Source: Rhodovulum bhavnagarense (lineage in GTDB: Bacteria > Pseudomonadota > Alphaproteobacteria > Rhodobacterales > Rhodobacteraceae). From it: 64,000 nucleotides of DNA. The notes beneath the pieces were generated by a model. It saw nothing but the letters and a program-made list of their open reading frames with translations, did no database searches and had not been told where the DNA came from. A program made the translations under genes and the position numbers. The stretch spans positions 1 through 64,000 of the forward strand of contig NZ_SLXU01000012.1 of NCBI RefSeq assembly GCF_004343505.1, given 5' to 3'. Positions 8,105-16,584 of this stretch are shown here, in pieces. Every line of letters begins with the position of its first letter. Within the stretch, counting starts at the first letter, position 1.

Positions 8105-9020
8105 ACTCGGGCTGCCGTTGCAGACCCTGCGCAACGCGCCGGACGCACTGGAAGGGCGCAGGCTGCGCGGCGGCGTCTTCGAAATCGAGCCTGACCAAAT
8201 CGAGACCGCAGGTCGGCTTGATGACCGTTTGCACATCGAGACCGAGGGTCTCAAAGCCTCGATTTCCAAGAATGGTCAGCGCGTGCCTATCCTTGTCCGG
8301 CCGCTTGAGGGTGAGCGTTACAGCCTAATCTATGGCCGTCGTCGTCTGGAAGCTTGCAGGGAACTCGGGATCAAGGTCCGCGCCATCGTCACGGAGATGG
8401 AGGGCGATCAGGCGCTTCGCGATCAGCTTTTGGAGAACCAGGAGCGTAGGGACCTTAGCTTCATCGAACGCGCGCTTGTCGCCGCCGCCTTGCTTGACGG
8501 TGATCATCTGACCGCATCCGAACGCACAAACAAGGGTGTCGCCGAGGTTCTCAATTTGACTGAGGCAGGCGTTTCTCAGCTGTTAAGCGTGGTTCGCACC
8601 GTGGGAGAGGACTTGATCCTGGCCATTGGCGCGGCACCGGGCATCGGAAGGCCGCGATGGGAAGAGCTCAAGAAGTTGCTTGGATCTAAAGATGTCGATC
8701 GCGAACGGCTTGCCGCTTTGGCCGGTGAGGCGAAGAACACCCACCAAGGCGGGATAAACGAGAAGTCCGATAATGCATTCTTGGCTGTCCTCTCCGCTGC
8801 AGGAAAGCCTGAACAGACCGCGGCTTCGTCTCGCCCTCGCGGGCAGCCTGGCACGGTCATTCCGGGCGTCGGTGCAGCCACTGTCACGACTGGACGTCGT
8901 GGCAAGCAACTCAAGCTCGAGTTGAAGGCCGAGGACAGTGATTTCGTCAGCTGGTTGGAGGGACATGCCCCGCAGTTGATCGCCGAGCTTCACGAGCGCT
9001 GGAAGCGTTCGGAAGACTGA
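8088..9020 (+). CDS. repB: RepB, ParB-type centromere-binding protein
   Basis: The 310-residue protein carries ParB motifs YGRRRLEACRELG (residues 82-94) and ENQERRDLSFIE (116-127), then an HTH region ending in LTEAGVSQLLSVV. The C-terminal part is the divergent RepB dimerisation region. It probably binds the twin palindromes downstream of repC and works with RepA in segregation and autoregulation. The start overlaps the end of repA. Confidence 0.95.
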   Translation: MARKPKLGLPLQTLRNAPDALEGRRLRGGVFEIEPDQIETAGRLDDRLHIETEGLKASISKNGQRVPILVRPLEGERYSLIYGRRRLEACRELGIKVRAIVTEMEGDQALRDQLLENQERRDLSFIERALVAAALLDGDHLTASERTNKGVAEVLNLTEAGVSQLLSVVRTVGEDLILAIGAAPGIGRPRWEELKKLLGSKDVDRERLAALAGEAKNTHQGGINEKSDNAFLAVLSAAGKPEQTAASSRPRGQPGTVIPGVGAATVTTGRRGKQLKLELKAEDSDFVSWLEGHAPQLIAELHERWKRSED

Positions 9021-9054
9021 GGAAGAGCAACAAACAAAGGAGGCACGAGACAGG

Positions 9055-9204
9055 CAGAAAAGAAAAAGGCCCCGAGAAGCAAGCTTCACGAGACCTTTCT
9101 TAGGTTTCGCACGGGACCAGCCCGCTACAAAACTTCAGTTTTCGCACCTCTGAATGTAGCGATCTGGCCCCTTTCCCGCAAGCGCAAAGCGATTCGCGGG
9201 CCAG
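9055..9204 (-). ncRNA. Candidate antisense RNA between repB and repC, with alternative hairpins
   Basis: repABC plasmids carry a small antisense RNA in the repB-repC gap that blocks RepC synthesis. Here the minus strand shows a near-perfect 16-bp hairpin (9065-9098; only one mismatch) directly followed by a run of U-coding bases (A-rich 9055-9067 on the plus strand), a textbook rho-independent terminator for a leftward transcript. Closer to repC, CTGGCCC (9164-9170) can pair with GGGCCAG (9198-9204), while the nearby CCCGC can pair with the overlapping GCGGG. These are mutually exclusive folds, as expected for the repC attenuator. The 5' end of the RNA is not determined. Confidence 0.65.
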
Positions 9205-9232
9205 GGAAATTTTGCCTTCGTGAACGAAAATC

Positions 9233-10444
9233 ATGGAGTACACACCTATTTCGCCGTTTATGCGGCCGATTTCGCACGCCCATCTGCGTGTGGTCGAGCG
9301 ACCCGAGGCGTCCGTTTCAGGCAAGCCCGTCAATAAGTGGGAGCTCTTGCGTGAGCTGTCCAAGGCGCAGGCTGCCTTTGGGGTTTCCGAGCGCGATCTG
9401 ACGGTTCTCCAGGGGCTGCTCAGCTTCTTTCCCGATGATGCGCTTGGCGGGAACGCCGAGATGGTCGTCTTCCCGTCCAACAAGGCAATCTGCGAGCGGC
9501 TGAACGGCATGCCCTGCTCCACGATGCGCCGTCACCTGGCCCGCCTGGTCGAGGCCGGCTTGCTGATGCGACGCGATAGCCCCAACGGGAAGCGCTACGT
9601 CCGCAAGCACGGTGAAGAGCATGTGGCTTTCGGCTTCGAGCTCTCGCCGCTCTACTGCCGGTCCGAGGAGATCGCGCGGGCCGCAGAGGCCGTGCGTGAG
9701 GCCGAGGAGCGTGTCAGGCGGTTGAGGGAGGTCGTCAGCCTCATGCGGCGCGATCTCGCGGCCCTCGCGGAGTTCGGAGAGGAGATCCGGCCTGGCCTTG
9801 GCCTCTGGGATCAGCTGCGCGACATGGCCGCCCTCACGGCACGCGCGCTTCGCCGCAAGTTGTCGCTTGAGGACCTCTCGGCCTATCGGGCCGAACTTGA
9901 AGCTCTCCTCGATCAGGCTCGCAACCTCATCGATGGTCCTGAAACAGAAGAAATGAACACCAATGATGCTCGTTTTGAGCGTCACCATCATAATTCAAAT
10001 AAAGAATCTATAGATCTTGAACCTGCCTTAGAAAAAGGCGGGGCGGCGGCCGGCGCGCCAGATGATGATACCGATGCGCCTGTTGCTGACGTTGAAGAGC
10101 CGGATACTCGACAAGTCCCAAAAATCCCGCTCCACTTGGTACTTGCCGCCTGCCCTTCGCTCAAGACCTTCTACCATGCTGATATCCGGCACTGGCACCA
10201 GCTTTTCGACGCGGCGTGCCATGTCCGGCCTGCGATGGGGATCAGTGCATCCGCCTGGGAAGAAGCGCAGCGGTTTATGGGCCCCGAGCAGGCGTCGATC
10301 GTCGTTGTCGCCATGTTGGAACGCTTTGCCGACATCCGATCCCCGGGGGGCTATCTCCGTGCGCTGACATCCAAAGCTGCAGCTGGCGAGTTCTCTTGTG
10401 GGCCAATGGTCATGGCGTTGATCGGTCGGCGGAGTGCGGCTTAA
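9233..10444 (+). CDS. repC: RepC replication initiator
   Basis: The 403-residue protein has the RepC N-terminal winged-helix domain with LTVLQGLLSFFPDD and VFPSNKAICERLNGMPCSTMRRHLARLVEAGLL, a central coiled coil (about residues 145-230), a low-complexity acidic linker and a conserved C-terminal domain. RepC is the only protein needed for repABC replication and acts at an origin inside its own gene. The AT-rich linker coding sequence near 9950-10025 is the likely oriV. Confidence 0.95.
   Translation: MEYTPISPFMRPISHAHLRVVERPEASVSGKPVNKWELLRELSKAQAAFGVSERDLTVLQGLLSFFPDDALGGNAEMVVFPSNKAICERLNGMPCSTMRRHLARLVEAGLLMRRDSPNGKRYVRKHGEEHVAFGFELSPLYCRSEEIARAAEAVREAEERVRRLREVVSLMRRDLAALAEFGEEIRPGLGLWDQLRDMAALTARALRRKLSLEDLSAYRAELEALLDQARNLIDGPETEEMNTNDARFERHHHNSNKESIDLEPALEKGGAAAGAPDDDTDAPVADVEEPDTRQVPKIPLHLVLAACPSLKTFYHADIRHWHQLFDAACHVRPAMGISASAWEEAQRFMGPEQASIVVVAMLERFADIRSPGGYLRALTSKAAAGEFSCGPMVMALIGRRSAA
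9950..10025. other. Probable oriV inside repC
   Basis: A short, clearly AT-rich stretch interrupts an otherwise GC-rich gene and encodes the poorly conserved asparagine- and histidine-rich linker. In repABC replicons the origin lies in the AT-rich middle of repC, so this is where strand opening is expected. Placement is by analogy. Confidence 0.5.
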
Positions 10445-10503
10445 CAGCTGTTAAGTTCAGATCGTCTATGGCTCGCGTTTCACGACTTAACAGCTGTTAA
10501 GTC
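10440..10503. repeat. Two identical parS-like palindromes after repC
   Basis: The perfect palindrome CTTAACAGCTGTTAAG occurs at 10440-10455, overlapping the repC stop codon, and again at 10486-10501, 46 bp further; the second extends to a 20-bp palindrome (10484-10503). repABC centromeres are 16-bp palindromes of this type, often next to repC, so these are the likely RepB binding sites and incompatibility determinants. Confidence 0.8.
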
Positions 10504-10528
10504 GCCTCTTGGCAGCCGCAGGATGTTC

Positions 10529-10597
10529 GAGAGGAAAAGGTTGGGGTTTGAGGGGTGACGGGAAGTGAGATCGGGAGAGTGGCTTCCGGCGCCCGTC
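10529..10597 (+). promoter_or_regulatory. Structured leader, copy A (P1 stem plus GAGAG hairpin)
   Basis: GAGAGGAAAAGG (10529-10540) is followed by a stem GACGGG (10557-10562) with CCCGTC (10592-10597) that encloses a GGGAG-AGTGG-CTTCC hairpin. The element ends 15 bp before the start of the ParB-like gene, with a GGAGA ribosome-binding site in between. Nearly the same element precedes the DUF932 gene, and variants precede three further genes. Confidence 0.65.
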
Positions 10598-10611
10598 ATG
10601 GAGAAGATCTG

Positions 10612-12783
10612 ATGGCGAAAGCAGCCCAGAATATCGTCCTGTCCCAGTCGCGGGACATTCCCTTCAACAAGCTCGTGCTGAGCCAGTCCAACGTGCGGCG
10701 CATCAAGGCGGGTTTGTCCGTCGAAGAACTGGCCGAGGACATCGCCCGACGTGGCCTCCTGCAGAGCCTGAACGTGCGGCCTGTGGTCGATGCCGAAGGC
10801 GTTGAGACCGACACGTTCGAGATCCCGGCCGGTGGTCGACGCTTCCAGGCGCTGTCGCTCCTTGTGAAACAGAAGAGGCTGGCGAAGGCCGCGCCGATCC
10901 CCTGCATCGTGCGGGATGCTGCGTCCGACATTCTGGCCGAGGACGACTCGCTGGCAGAGAACATGCAGCGCGTCGCTCTGCACCCGCTGGACCAATTCCG
11001 CGCCTTCGTGGCCTTGCGCGAGAAGGGTCAGAGTGAAGAAGCGATCGCCGCGGCCTTCTTCGTGACGCCGCAGATCGTTAAGCAGCGCCTGAAACTCGCG
11101 TCCGTGGCCCCTGCCCTGCTTGAGGTCTATGCCGAGGATGGCATGACGCTGGAACAGCTGATGGCCTTCACCGTGAACCCGGATCACGTGCGTCAGGAAC
11201 AGGTCTGGGATGCGGTGAAAAACTCCTGGAACAAGGAGCCCTATGCCATCCGGCGCATGCTGACGGAAACCTCGGTCCGGGCGTCCGATCGCCGCGCGGT
11301 CTTCGTCGGTGTCGATGCCTATGAGGCGGCCGGCGGTGTCGTCCTGCGCGATCTCTTCCAGGGCGATGACGGAGGCTGGCTCGAGGACCCTGCCCTGCTC
11401 GATCGGCTGGTCTCCGAGAAGCTCCAAGCCGAAGCCGAGGCGCTGGTCTCGGAGGGATGGAAGTGGATCGAGGTGGCGACCGACCTGCCCTATGGCTACA
11501 GCCACGGCCTGCGGCGTCTGGCCGGTGATCCTGCGCCGATGACCGACGAGGAGAGCGTGGCCCATGCGGCGCTCCTCGCCGAGTATCGAGTGCTGGAGGA
11601 GGAGTATTCCGGCCAGGAAGAATACCCCGAAGAGATCGACGCTCGGCTCGATCAGCTCGAGATGGCGATGGAGGCGCTCGAACAGCGGCCGCTGAACTAC
11701 GACCCGGCCGAGGTTGCGCACGCGGGTGTCTTCGTGACGCTGGATCGGGACGGCAGTCTTGCGATCTATCGAGGCTATGTCCGGGCCGAAGACGAGCCGC
11801 ATGAGGAGACCGCGGTCCAGGATGGTGATGGTGTGGATGCCATGGGGCAGGGGGGTGATGTCGGCGGTTCCAGCTGGAAACCATCGGCGACGCCCGCTGG
11901 CGGCACCATCATCACCTCGGGTGGTCAGCCGATCGGTGCGGACCCGTCCGAGGAGGACGACGACGGGGCGCTGAGGCCGTTGCCCGAGCGGCTGGTCATG
12001 GAACTGACGGCTCACCGGACCTTGGCTTTGCGCGAGGCCATCGGGCGGTCGCCAGACGTGGCGCTGACGCTCCTGCTCCTGAAGCTGGTGACGGATACCT
12101 TCCGCACCTCCTCTGCGACGGGCAGCTGCCTCGAAGCCTCGGTCCGCCATGTCTACATGTCGGCGCAGGCGCCCGATCTGAAGGACAGCGTCGTGGCGAA
12201 GCTCGTCGACGAACGCCACGCGGCCTGGGAGGCCGATCTGCCACTCGGCGATGATGCTGCCCTCTGGGACTATCTGTCCGTTCTTGACGAGGGCAGCCGA
12301 CAGGCGTTGCTGGCGCATTGCGTCAGCTTTGGCATCAACGCGCTCCATGAGAAGGTGAACCCCTATGGGGCTGGCATCTCCGCCAGCGGTCTGACTCGTC
12401 GCATGGCGCATGCCGACCTCGTGGCTCGCGCTGTCGATCTCGACATGGTCGAGGCGGGCTGGGAGCCGACGGTCGATGGCTATCTCAACCGCGTGCCCAA
12501 GGCCCGGATCCTCGAGGCCGTGCGCGAGGCGAAGGGGGAGGGGACCGCGCAGCTTCTCGATCACCTGAAGAAGGGTGAGATGGCCACCGAGGCCGAGCGA
12601 CTCCTCAAGGGCAGCGGCTGGTTGCCCGAGGTCCTGCGCCGGGCCGATCTGGTGGCGCTCGACGGAGAAGGGATCGCAGAAGGGCAGGGGGAGGACGCGG
12701 ACCAGCCCGAGGATGTCGATCTCCCGGCCTTCCTGACGGCCGATCTGCCGGAGACCGCCGCGTCGATGATGGCCGCAGAGTGA
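10612..12783 (+). CDS. Large ParB/Spo0J-domain plasmid protein
   Basis: The 723-residue protein has a ParB N-terminal domain: NVRRIKAGLSVEELAEDI, AGGRRFQAL (residues 73-81) and ENMQRVALHPLDQ (116-128), then a KorB-like HTH region around FFVTPQIVKQRLKLA. The remaining 500 residues are acidic and alanine-rich without a recognised catalytic motif. Proteins of this architecture are widespread on conjugative elements of Alphaproteobacteria and are distinct from RepB. It is probably a global regulator or DNA-organising protein of the plasmid. It is preceded by structured leader copy A and followed by a hairpin terminator. Confidence 0.85.
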   Translation: MAKAAQNIVLSQSRDIPFNKLVLSQSNVRRIKAGLSVEELAEDIARRGLLQSLNVRPVVDAEGVETDTFEIPAGGRRFQALSLLVKQKRLAKAAPIPCIVRDAASDILAEDDSLAENMQRVALHPLDQFRAFVALREKGQSEEAIAAAFFVTPQIVKQRLKLASVAPALLEVYAEDGMTLEQLMAFTVNPDHVRQEQVWDAVKNSWNKEPYAIRRMLTETSVRASDRRAVFVGVDAYEAAGGVVLRDLFQGDDGGWLEDPALLDRLVSEKLQAEAEALVSEGWKWIEVATDLPYGYSHGLRRLAGDPAPMTDEESVAHAALLAEYRVLEEEYSGQEEYPEEIDARLDQLEMAMEALEQRPLNYDPAEVAHAGVFVTLDRDGSLAIYRGYVRAEDEPHEETAVQDGDGVDAMGQGGDVGGSSWKPSATPAGGTIITSGGQPIGADPSEEDDDGALRPLPERLVMELTAHRTLALREAIGRSPDVALTLLLLKLVTDTFRTSSATGSCLEASVRHVYMSAQAPDLKDSVVAKLVDERHAAWEADLPLGDDAALWDYLSVLDEGSRQALLAHCVSFGINALHEKVNPYGAGISASGLTRRMAHADLVARAVDLDMVEAGWEPTVDGYLNRVPKARILEAVREAKGEGTAQLLDHLKKGEMATEAERLLKGSGWLPEVLRRADLVALDGEGIAEGQGEDADQPEDVDLPAFLTADLPETAASMMAAE

Positions 12784-12797
12784 TCTGAGCCATCCGG

Positions 12798-12815
12798 GGG
12801 CGGGGAAACCCGCCC
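12798..12815 (+). terminator. Hairpin after the ParB-like gene
   Basis: GGGCGGG (12798-12804) pairs with CCCGCCC (12809-12815) around a GAAA loop. The following sequence has only scattered T residues, so termination may be partial. Confidence 0.5.
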
Positions 12816-12849
12816 TCATTCCAATAAAACACAGCAATATCAATATTAT

Positions 12850-12869
12850 GAATGCGAACGCTCGCATTC
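12850..12869. promoter_or_regulatory. Inverted repeat GAATGCGA-ACGC-TCGCATTC
   Basis: A perfect 8-bp dyad with a 4-bp spacer sits 13 bp before the ATG at 12883, next to an AT-rich stretch able to serve as promoter. It is a good operator candidate for the downstream gene. Confidence 0.5.
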
Positions 12870-12882
12870 GGGATGAGGAATC

Positions 12883-13356
12883 ATGTCTGCAGCAACCATC
12901 ATCGACACAGCCCCTCTCGGGGCGCTGATCCGCTACACCGACGGCAGTCCCAAGCCGCCGGCACGGTTCACCAAGAAGCTTGCCGCCTGGGAGCGCTCGA
13001 ACGGCGTCGGCCGTCTGGTGAAGAAGGAACCGCCTCGGGTCTATCCGACCTGGACCGCTCCGGCCTCATTCACGCTCCATGAAGGGAACTTCTCTTCGGA
13101 CGGGGTGATCCTCGTCACCGTCATGCGCAGCCATTCGGCGGACAGCCGTCTGAGCTTCGAGGTGGCCGAGGAACCGAAGCCGGGGCAGGTGCGCGTGCTT
13201 CTGGACTTCGGTGGAAATACCGAACTGCTGCATCTGGCGGAATCCATCACTGCGGCCGAGCTCTGGATCGCCAAGGAAGGATACCGCAATGCGCGGCTCG
13301 AAATCGTCGGTGCCGAGGACGGCGAGAGGGCAGGGGGCGCGGACCTGGCCGCCTGA
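12883..13356 (+). CDS. Conserved plasmid protein of unknown function
   Basis: The 157-residue protein begins MSAATIIDTAPLGALIRYTDGSPKPPARF and has a basic first third (FTKKLAAWERSNGVGRLVKKEP) followed by a beta-rich acidic part. I recognise it as a recurring small protein on Rhodobacterales plasmids but know of no activity. A GAGGA ribosome-binding site precedes the ATG. It is flanked upstream by an inverted-repeat operator. Confidence 0.7.
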   Translation: MSAATIIDTAPLGALIRYTDGSPKPPARFTKKLAAWERSNGVGRLVKKEPPRVYPTWTAPASFTLHEGNFSSDGVILVTVMRSHSADSRLSFEVAEEPKPGQVRVLLDFGGNTELLHLAESITAAELWIAKEGYRNARLEIVGAEDGERAGGADLAA

Positions 13357-13693
13357 GCCCGGACAATGCGTGAGGGGCCTACCCATGGGCGGGCCTCTCA
13401 CCGGCCACACCCTCGTCCCGCGATGCCGCGGTGCGCCAAAGGATCCATCCCCAAAGGCGGAAGTCTTCAACCACGAGTCTGCCCGGGAGGCTTGCGGCGT
13501 TCCGAGCATCGGCGGGACAATCGGCTCCTGACGTAGGGGCACCATCCCCCGCTCGCCATTCCCTTCCTTGCCCCGAATCCCGTCTTCGAGATCAACCCGC
13601 GAGGGGTCGGACTACGGGCAAGGCCGTGCCGCCGGGTGGATTCGGACGAGCCGAACGCACCCGGTGATGTCAGCCAGTCTTCGGGCCTGCGGG
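13357..13693. other. 337-bp stretch without a supported gene
   Basis: After the stop at 13356 there is an imperfect GAGGGGCC/GGGCCTCTC-type inverted repeat (about 13371-13398), possibly a terminator. Nothing else with coding character is seen up to the structured leader at 13694; the frames present lack domains and normal composition. Confidence 0.4.
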
Positions 13694-13736
13694 GTCTTGT
13701 CGCGCGGGGGATGGTCCCCCGCCTCCAAGACAGGAG
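13694..13736 (+). promoter_or_regulatory. Structured leader type 2, copy F (GTCTTGTC ... GACAGGA)
   Basis: GTCTTGTC (13694-13701) can pair with GACAGGA (13729-13735), enclosing a perfect hairpin GCGGGGGA (13704-13711)/TCCCCCGC (13715-13722) with loop TGG. The AGGAG ribosome-binding site of the 54-residue gene is inside the right arm. The same outer sequences and a hairpin with loop CGG precede ssb at 19282-19314. Confidence 0.6.
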
Positions 13737-13744
13737 CCAAACAG

Positions 13745-13909
13745 ATGTCCCGCAAAGATGCACACGCCTTCGCCGCTTCTCTCGCCGCCACGCTCATGGT
13801 CTCGATCGTCGTTTTCCAGGCAGGGGATGGAACCTTTGGCGCCGTCCCCGCCGATGAAATCGACGGAGACGAGGTCGTGATCGTATCGGAATACGATCCC
13901 TTCGGGTGA
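13745..13909 (+). CDS. Small membrane or exported peptide, 54 residues
   Basis: The start has an AGGAG ribosome-binding site 8 bp upstream. The product begins with a basic segment, MSRKDAH, then a hydrophobic stretch (about residues 8-25, ending in VVFQAG) that could be a signal peptide or membrane anchor, and ends in an acidic tail (EIDGDEVVIVSEYDPFG). No family is recognised. The shared leader with ssb argues that it is a real, co-regulated gene. Confidence 0.6.
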   Translation: MSRKDAHAFAASLAATLMVSIVVFQAGDGTFGAVPADEIDGDEVVIVSEYDPFG

Positions 13910-14340
13910 GGCTTCGGCCTCACTTCCCGAGGGCTCGGACACGGCGCTGGTGCGCCGCCGGCCTATCGCGTGCCGTGTGATCGGCGCTGCCGATCTTGGT
14001 AGACAAGTGTGCCACCTACGCACGTCGTAGGACGCGATGGTCGGGGAGCGGACCTTCGCTGCAGACGCATGTCAGCCCTTTGGCACACAAGGGCACGGCA
14101 TTTTGGAAGATGGGTGCGGCTAAAATCTAGGCGCCGAGGCCTCCGGCGTTGCGCCTCAATGCCGATGAGAGGGCCCCACCAACTATGCGACTTCCACTGC
14201 CCACTGTGAGTCCGCGAAGCGAATACCGTGGCATGTGAAGATTGCCGGACCCCTAACGGTTGAGCACGGCTACCCACCCGCAGGACGAGTATATATACGA
14301 ACACTAGCGCAGCTATTCTTGCGAGGGGGACACCAATAAA
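13910..14340. other. 431-bp intergenic region before the OLD nuclease operon
   Basis: No gene is supported on either strand. The last 70 bp are AT-richer with a TATATATAC element (near 14290) that may be the -10 region, and a GAGGGGG ribosome-binding site lies before ATG 14341. The drop in composition suggests the left boundary of an inserted defence cassette lies in this stretch. Confidence 0.45.
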
Positions 14341-16584
14341 ATGAAACTCAGACGCATTGAAGTCTTCAATTTTCGCAAGTTGCGGCGCGCTCGTCTGGAC
14401 ATGTCCGATAAGCAGACTCTGCTCGTCGGCGCCAACAATAGCGGCAAGACATCGGCCATGAAGGCGCTGCGCAAATTCCTCAAGGATCGCGGTGGCATCG
14501 ACACGCGCGATGTTACCGCCTCCAACTGGGCCGCTATCGAACAGATCGCGGGTGCCTGGACACAGGAGGCCGAGGCGGATCTCAGCCCGCTCTTAGCAGA
14601 ACTTCCGTTCCTCGACGTCTGGCTCTATGCCGACACGTCAGAGTTCCACCATGTCGCGCATCTGATCCCCACGCTCACATGGACTGGCGGCCTGCTCGGG
14701 GTGCGCCTGCGCCTTGAGCCAAAGAAGGGGGCGGACATCAAGGCGCAGTACTTGGCTGCACGAGAGGCCGCTCAAACGCTGCAACCCGGTGGGATAACGG
14801 CCAAAGGGTTCGCGCTTTGGCCGCGCGATTTTCGGGAGTTTCTGGACAAACGACTGCGGGACCTATTCGAACTCAACGCCTATCTTTTGGATCCCATGAG
14901 CTTCACCACAACAGGGCCGGTGGAGCCGCATCCCCTGCCGCCATTGTCGGAGGGGATCGGTTCAAACCCCTTTGCTGGACTCATCCACATTCGTGAGATC
15001 AACGCGCAACGCGGTTTCGCAGACGCAGGGGACAGTAATGGCGACGACGATGAAGCGATGAGCGCGACTAGCCGCAAGATTGCCAGCCAGATACAGCCCT
15101 ATTTCCGTAAACATATCGACCCCGAGAAGGACCCCACGCCGAACGATGTCAAAGCGCTCGAGGCAATCCATGATGCCGAAACCACCTTTAATGCCCGGCT
15201 CAAGGATGGATTCGCTGATGCTATCAAGGAACTGGAAAGTCTCGGCTACCCCGGCGGGCTAAGCAATCCGAAACTCTTCATAGCCACTCAGATCAAACCC
15301 GTTGACGGGCTCGATCACCCGGCTGCGGTGCAATACGATATCTCGGGCGACACATCCGGGGTGAAACTGCCAGAAGGCTACAACGGCCTGGGTTTCCAGA
15401 ACCTGATCTCCATGGTGTTTCAGCTCATGCGTTTCCGTGATGACTGGATGCAGGTAGGAAAGTTCAAGTCAAAGGCGGTGACCCCAGACGACAAGGGTAT
15501 CGAACCCCTGCAACTGGTGCTGATCGAGGAACCGGAGGCGCACCTGCATGTTCAGGTGCAGCAGGTGTTTATGGCTAGGGCACACAAGGTGCTGCGCAAC
15601 CATAAGGATCTGGAGCAGGAGGGCTCGGCCTTTACCACTCAGCTGGTCGTGAGCACCCATTCGGGCCATATCGCACACGCCGCCGCGTTTGAGGAGCTGC
15701 GATACTTCAAGCGCGAGCTACCAAGTCACGGAGTTGTGCCCACGGCCAGTGTGGCGAATATGACTGGGCTCTTTGGCGCGGACAATGAAACCCATCGCTT
15801 CGTGACGCGCTATCTGCTGACTACACATTTTGATCTATTCTTCGCGGACGCCATCATCGTTATTGAGGGTGCTGCGGAGCGGATTCTGCTGCCGCATCTG
15901 ATCCAGCATCACTACCCTGATTTGGCTGCAGCTTATTTGTCCTTTTCGGAACTGGGGGGCAGTCACGCGCATAGGCTGCGGCCTCTGGTCGAGGCGTTGG
16001 AAGTGCCGACGCTGATCATCACCGATCTCGATGCGGTGGCAGAGGTCGACAAAGGCGGCAAGGTCGTCAAAGAATCGGCTCAGCCTTGCTACGGTGCCGC
16101 TCAAACCACCGCTAACCACGTGCTAAAGACCTGGCTCCCCAAGCGGGCGGAGATCGACATGCTGTTAGCCCCTCCACTCAAAGCCCTGTGTTATTCAGCA
16201 CCCGATCGCCCTATCGCGGTCGCCTATCAGACCCCGCAGGGGGTGAAACAGGGTGCGCGGACACAAGCCATCACGCCCAGCACCTTCGAGGATGCTCTTG
16301 TCCTCACAAATCCAAAAGCCGTGACGGACGCCGCAAGGGCAGAGTTCTCCTGCCGCATGACCCGTGCCTTTGCCAAGTCCATCGCTGAGGCGCAGGCCCC
16401 TCAAGACCTCGCCAAGGCGCTCTTTGATCGTTTGGACAAATATCCGGAAAAGGCCGCCTTCGCGCTGGATCTGCTTTATGTCGAGGACATCAAAGCGCTG
16501 CGCGCGCCGCCCTATGTCGACGCTGGCTTGACCTGGCTCGCAGGCCAGCTGAAAGGTGTGGAGGGCGTGTTGTGCAAGATGTGA
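14341..16584 (+). CDS. Class 2 OLD-family ATP-dependent nuclease (GajA-like)
   Basis: The 747-residue protein has an SMC/ABC-type ATPase with Walker A GANNSGKT (residues 30-37) and Walker B LVLIEEPEAHLH (about 393-404), interrupted by a helical insertion. A C-terminal TOPRIM nuclease domain follows, with IIVIEGAAERILLP (about 505-518) and TDLDA (561-565). OLD proteins in tandem with a UvrD helicase define class 2, which includes Gabija. GajA is usually about 580 residues, so this is a longer relative. It should nick or degrade phage DNA when nucleotides are depleted. The stop overlaps the helicase gene by 13 bp. Confidence 0.88.
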   Translation: MKLRRIEVFNFRKLRRARLDMSDKQTLLVGANNSGKTSAMKALRKFLKDRGGIDTRDVTASNWAAIEQIAGAWTQEAEADLSPLLAELPFLDVWLYADTSEFHHVAHLIPTLTWTGGLLGVRLRLEPKKGADIKAQYLAAREAAQTLQPGGITAKGFALWPRDFREFLDKRLRDLFELNAYLLDPMSFTTTGPVEPHPLPPLSEGIGSNPFAGLIHIREINAQRGFADAGDSNGDDDEAMSATSRKIASQIQPYFRKHIDPEKDPTPNDVKALEAIHDAETTFNARLKDGFADAIKELESLGYPGGLSNPKLFIATQIKPVDGLDHPAAVQYDISGDTSGVKLPEGYNGLGFQNLISMVFQLMRFRDDWMQVGKFKSKAVTPDDKGIEPLQLVLIEEPEAHLHVQVQQVFMARAHKVLRNHKDLEQEGSAFTTQLVVSTHSGHIAHAAAFEELRYFKRELPSHGVVPTASVANMTGLFGADNETHRFVTRYLLTTHFDLFFADAIIVIEGAAERILLPHLIQHHYPDLAAAYLSFSELGGSHAHRLRPLVEALEVPTLIITDLDAVAEVDKGGKVVKESAQPCYGAAQTTANHVLKTWLPKRAEIDMLLAPPLKALCYSAPDRPIAVAYQTPQGVKQGARTQAITPSTFEDALVLTNPKAVTDAARAEFSCRMTRAFAKSIAEAQAPQDLAKALFDRLDKYPEKAAFALDLLYVEDIKALRAPPYVDAGLTWLAGQLKGVEGVLCKM

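Noticed and set aside
10480-12867. A 795-codon minus-strand frame opposite the ParB-like gene
   Set aside because: It mirrors the codon pattern of the plus-strand gene in a GC-rich region and has no domain of its own.
13557-13672. A tRNA-like or attachment-site fold near small inverted repeats
   Set aside because: No cloverleaf with a matching acceptor stem and anticodon could be built.
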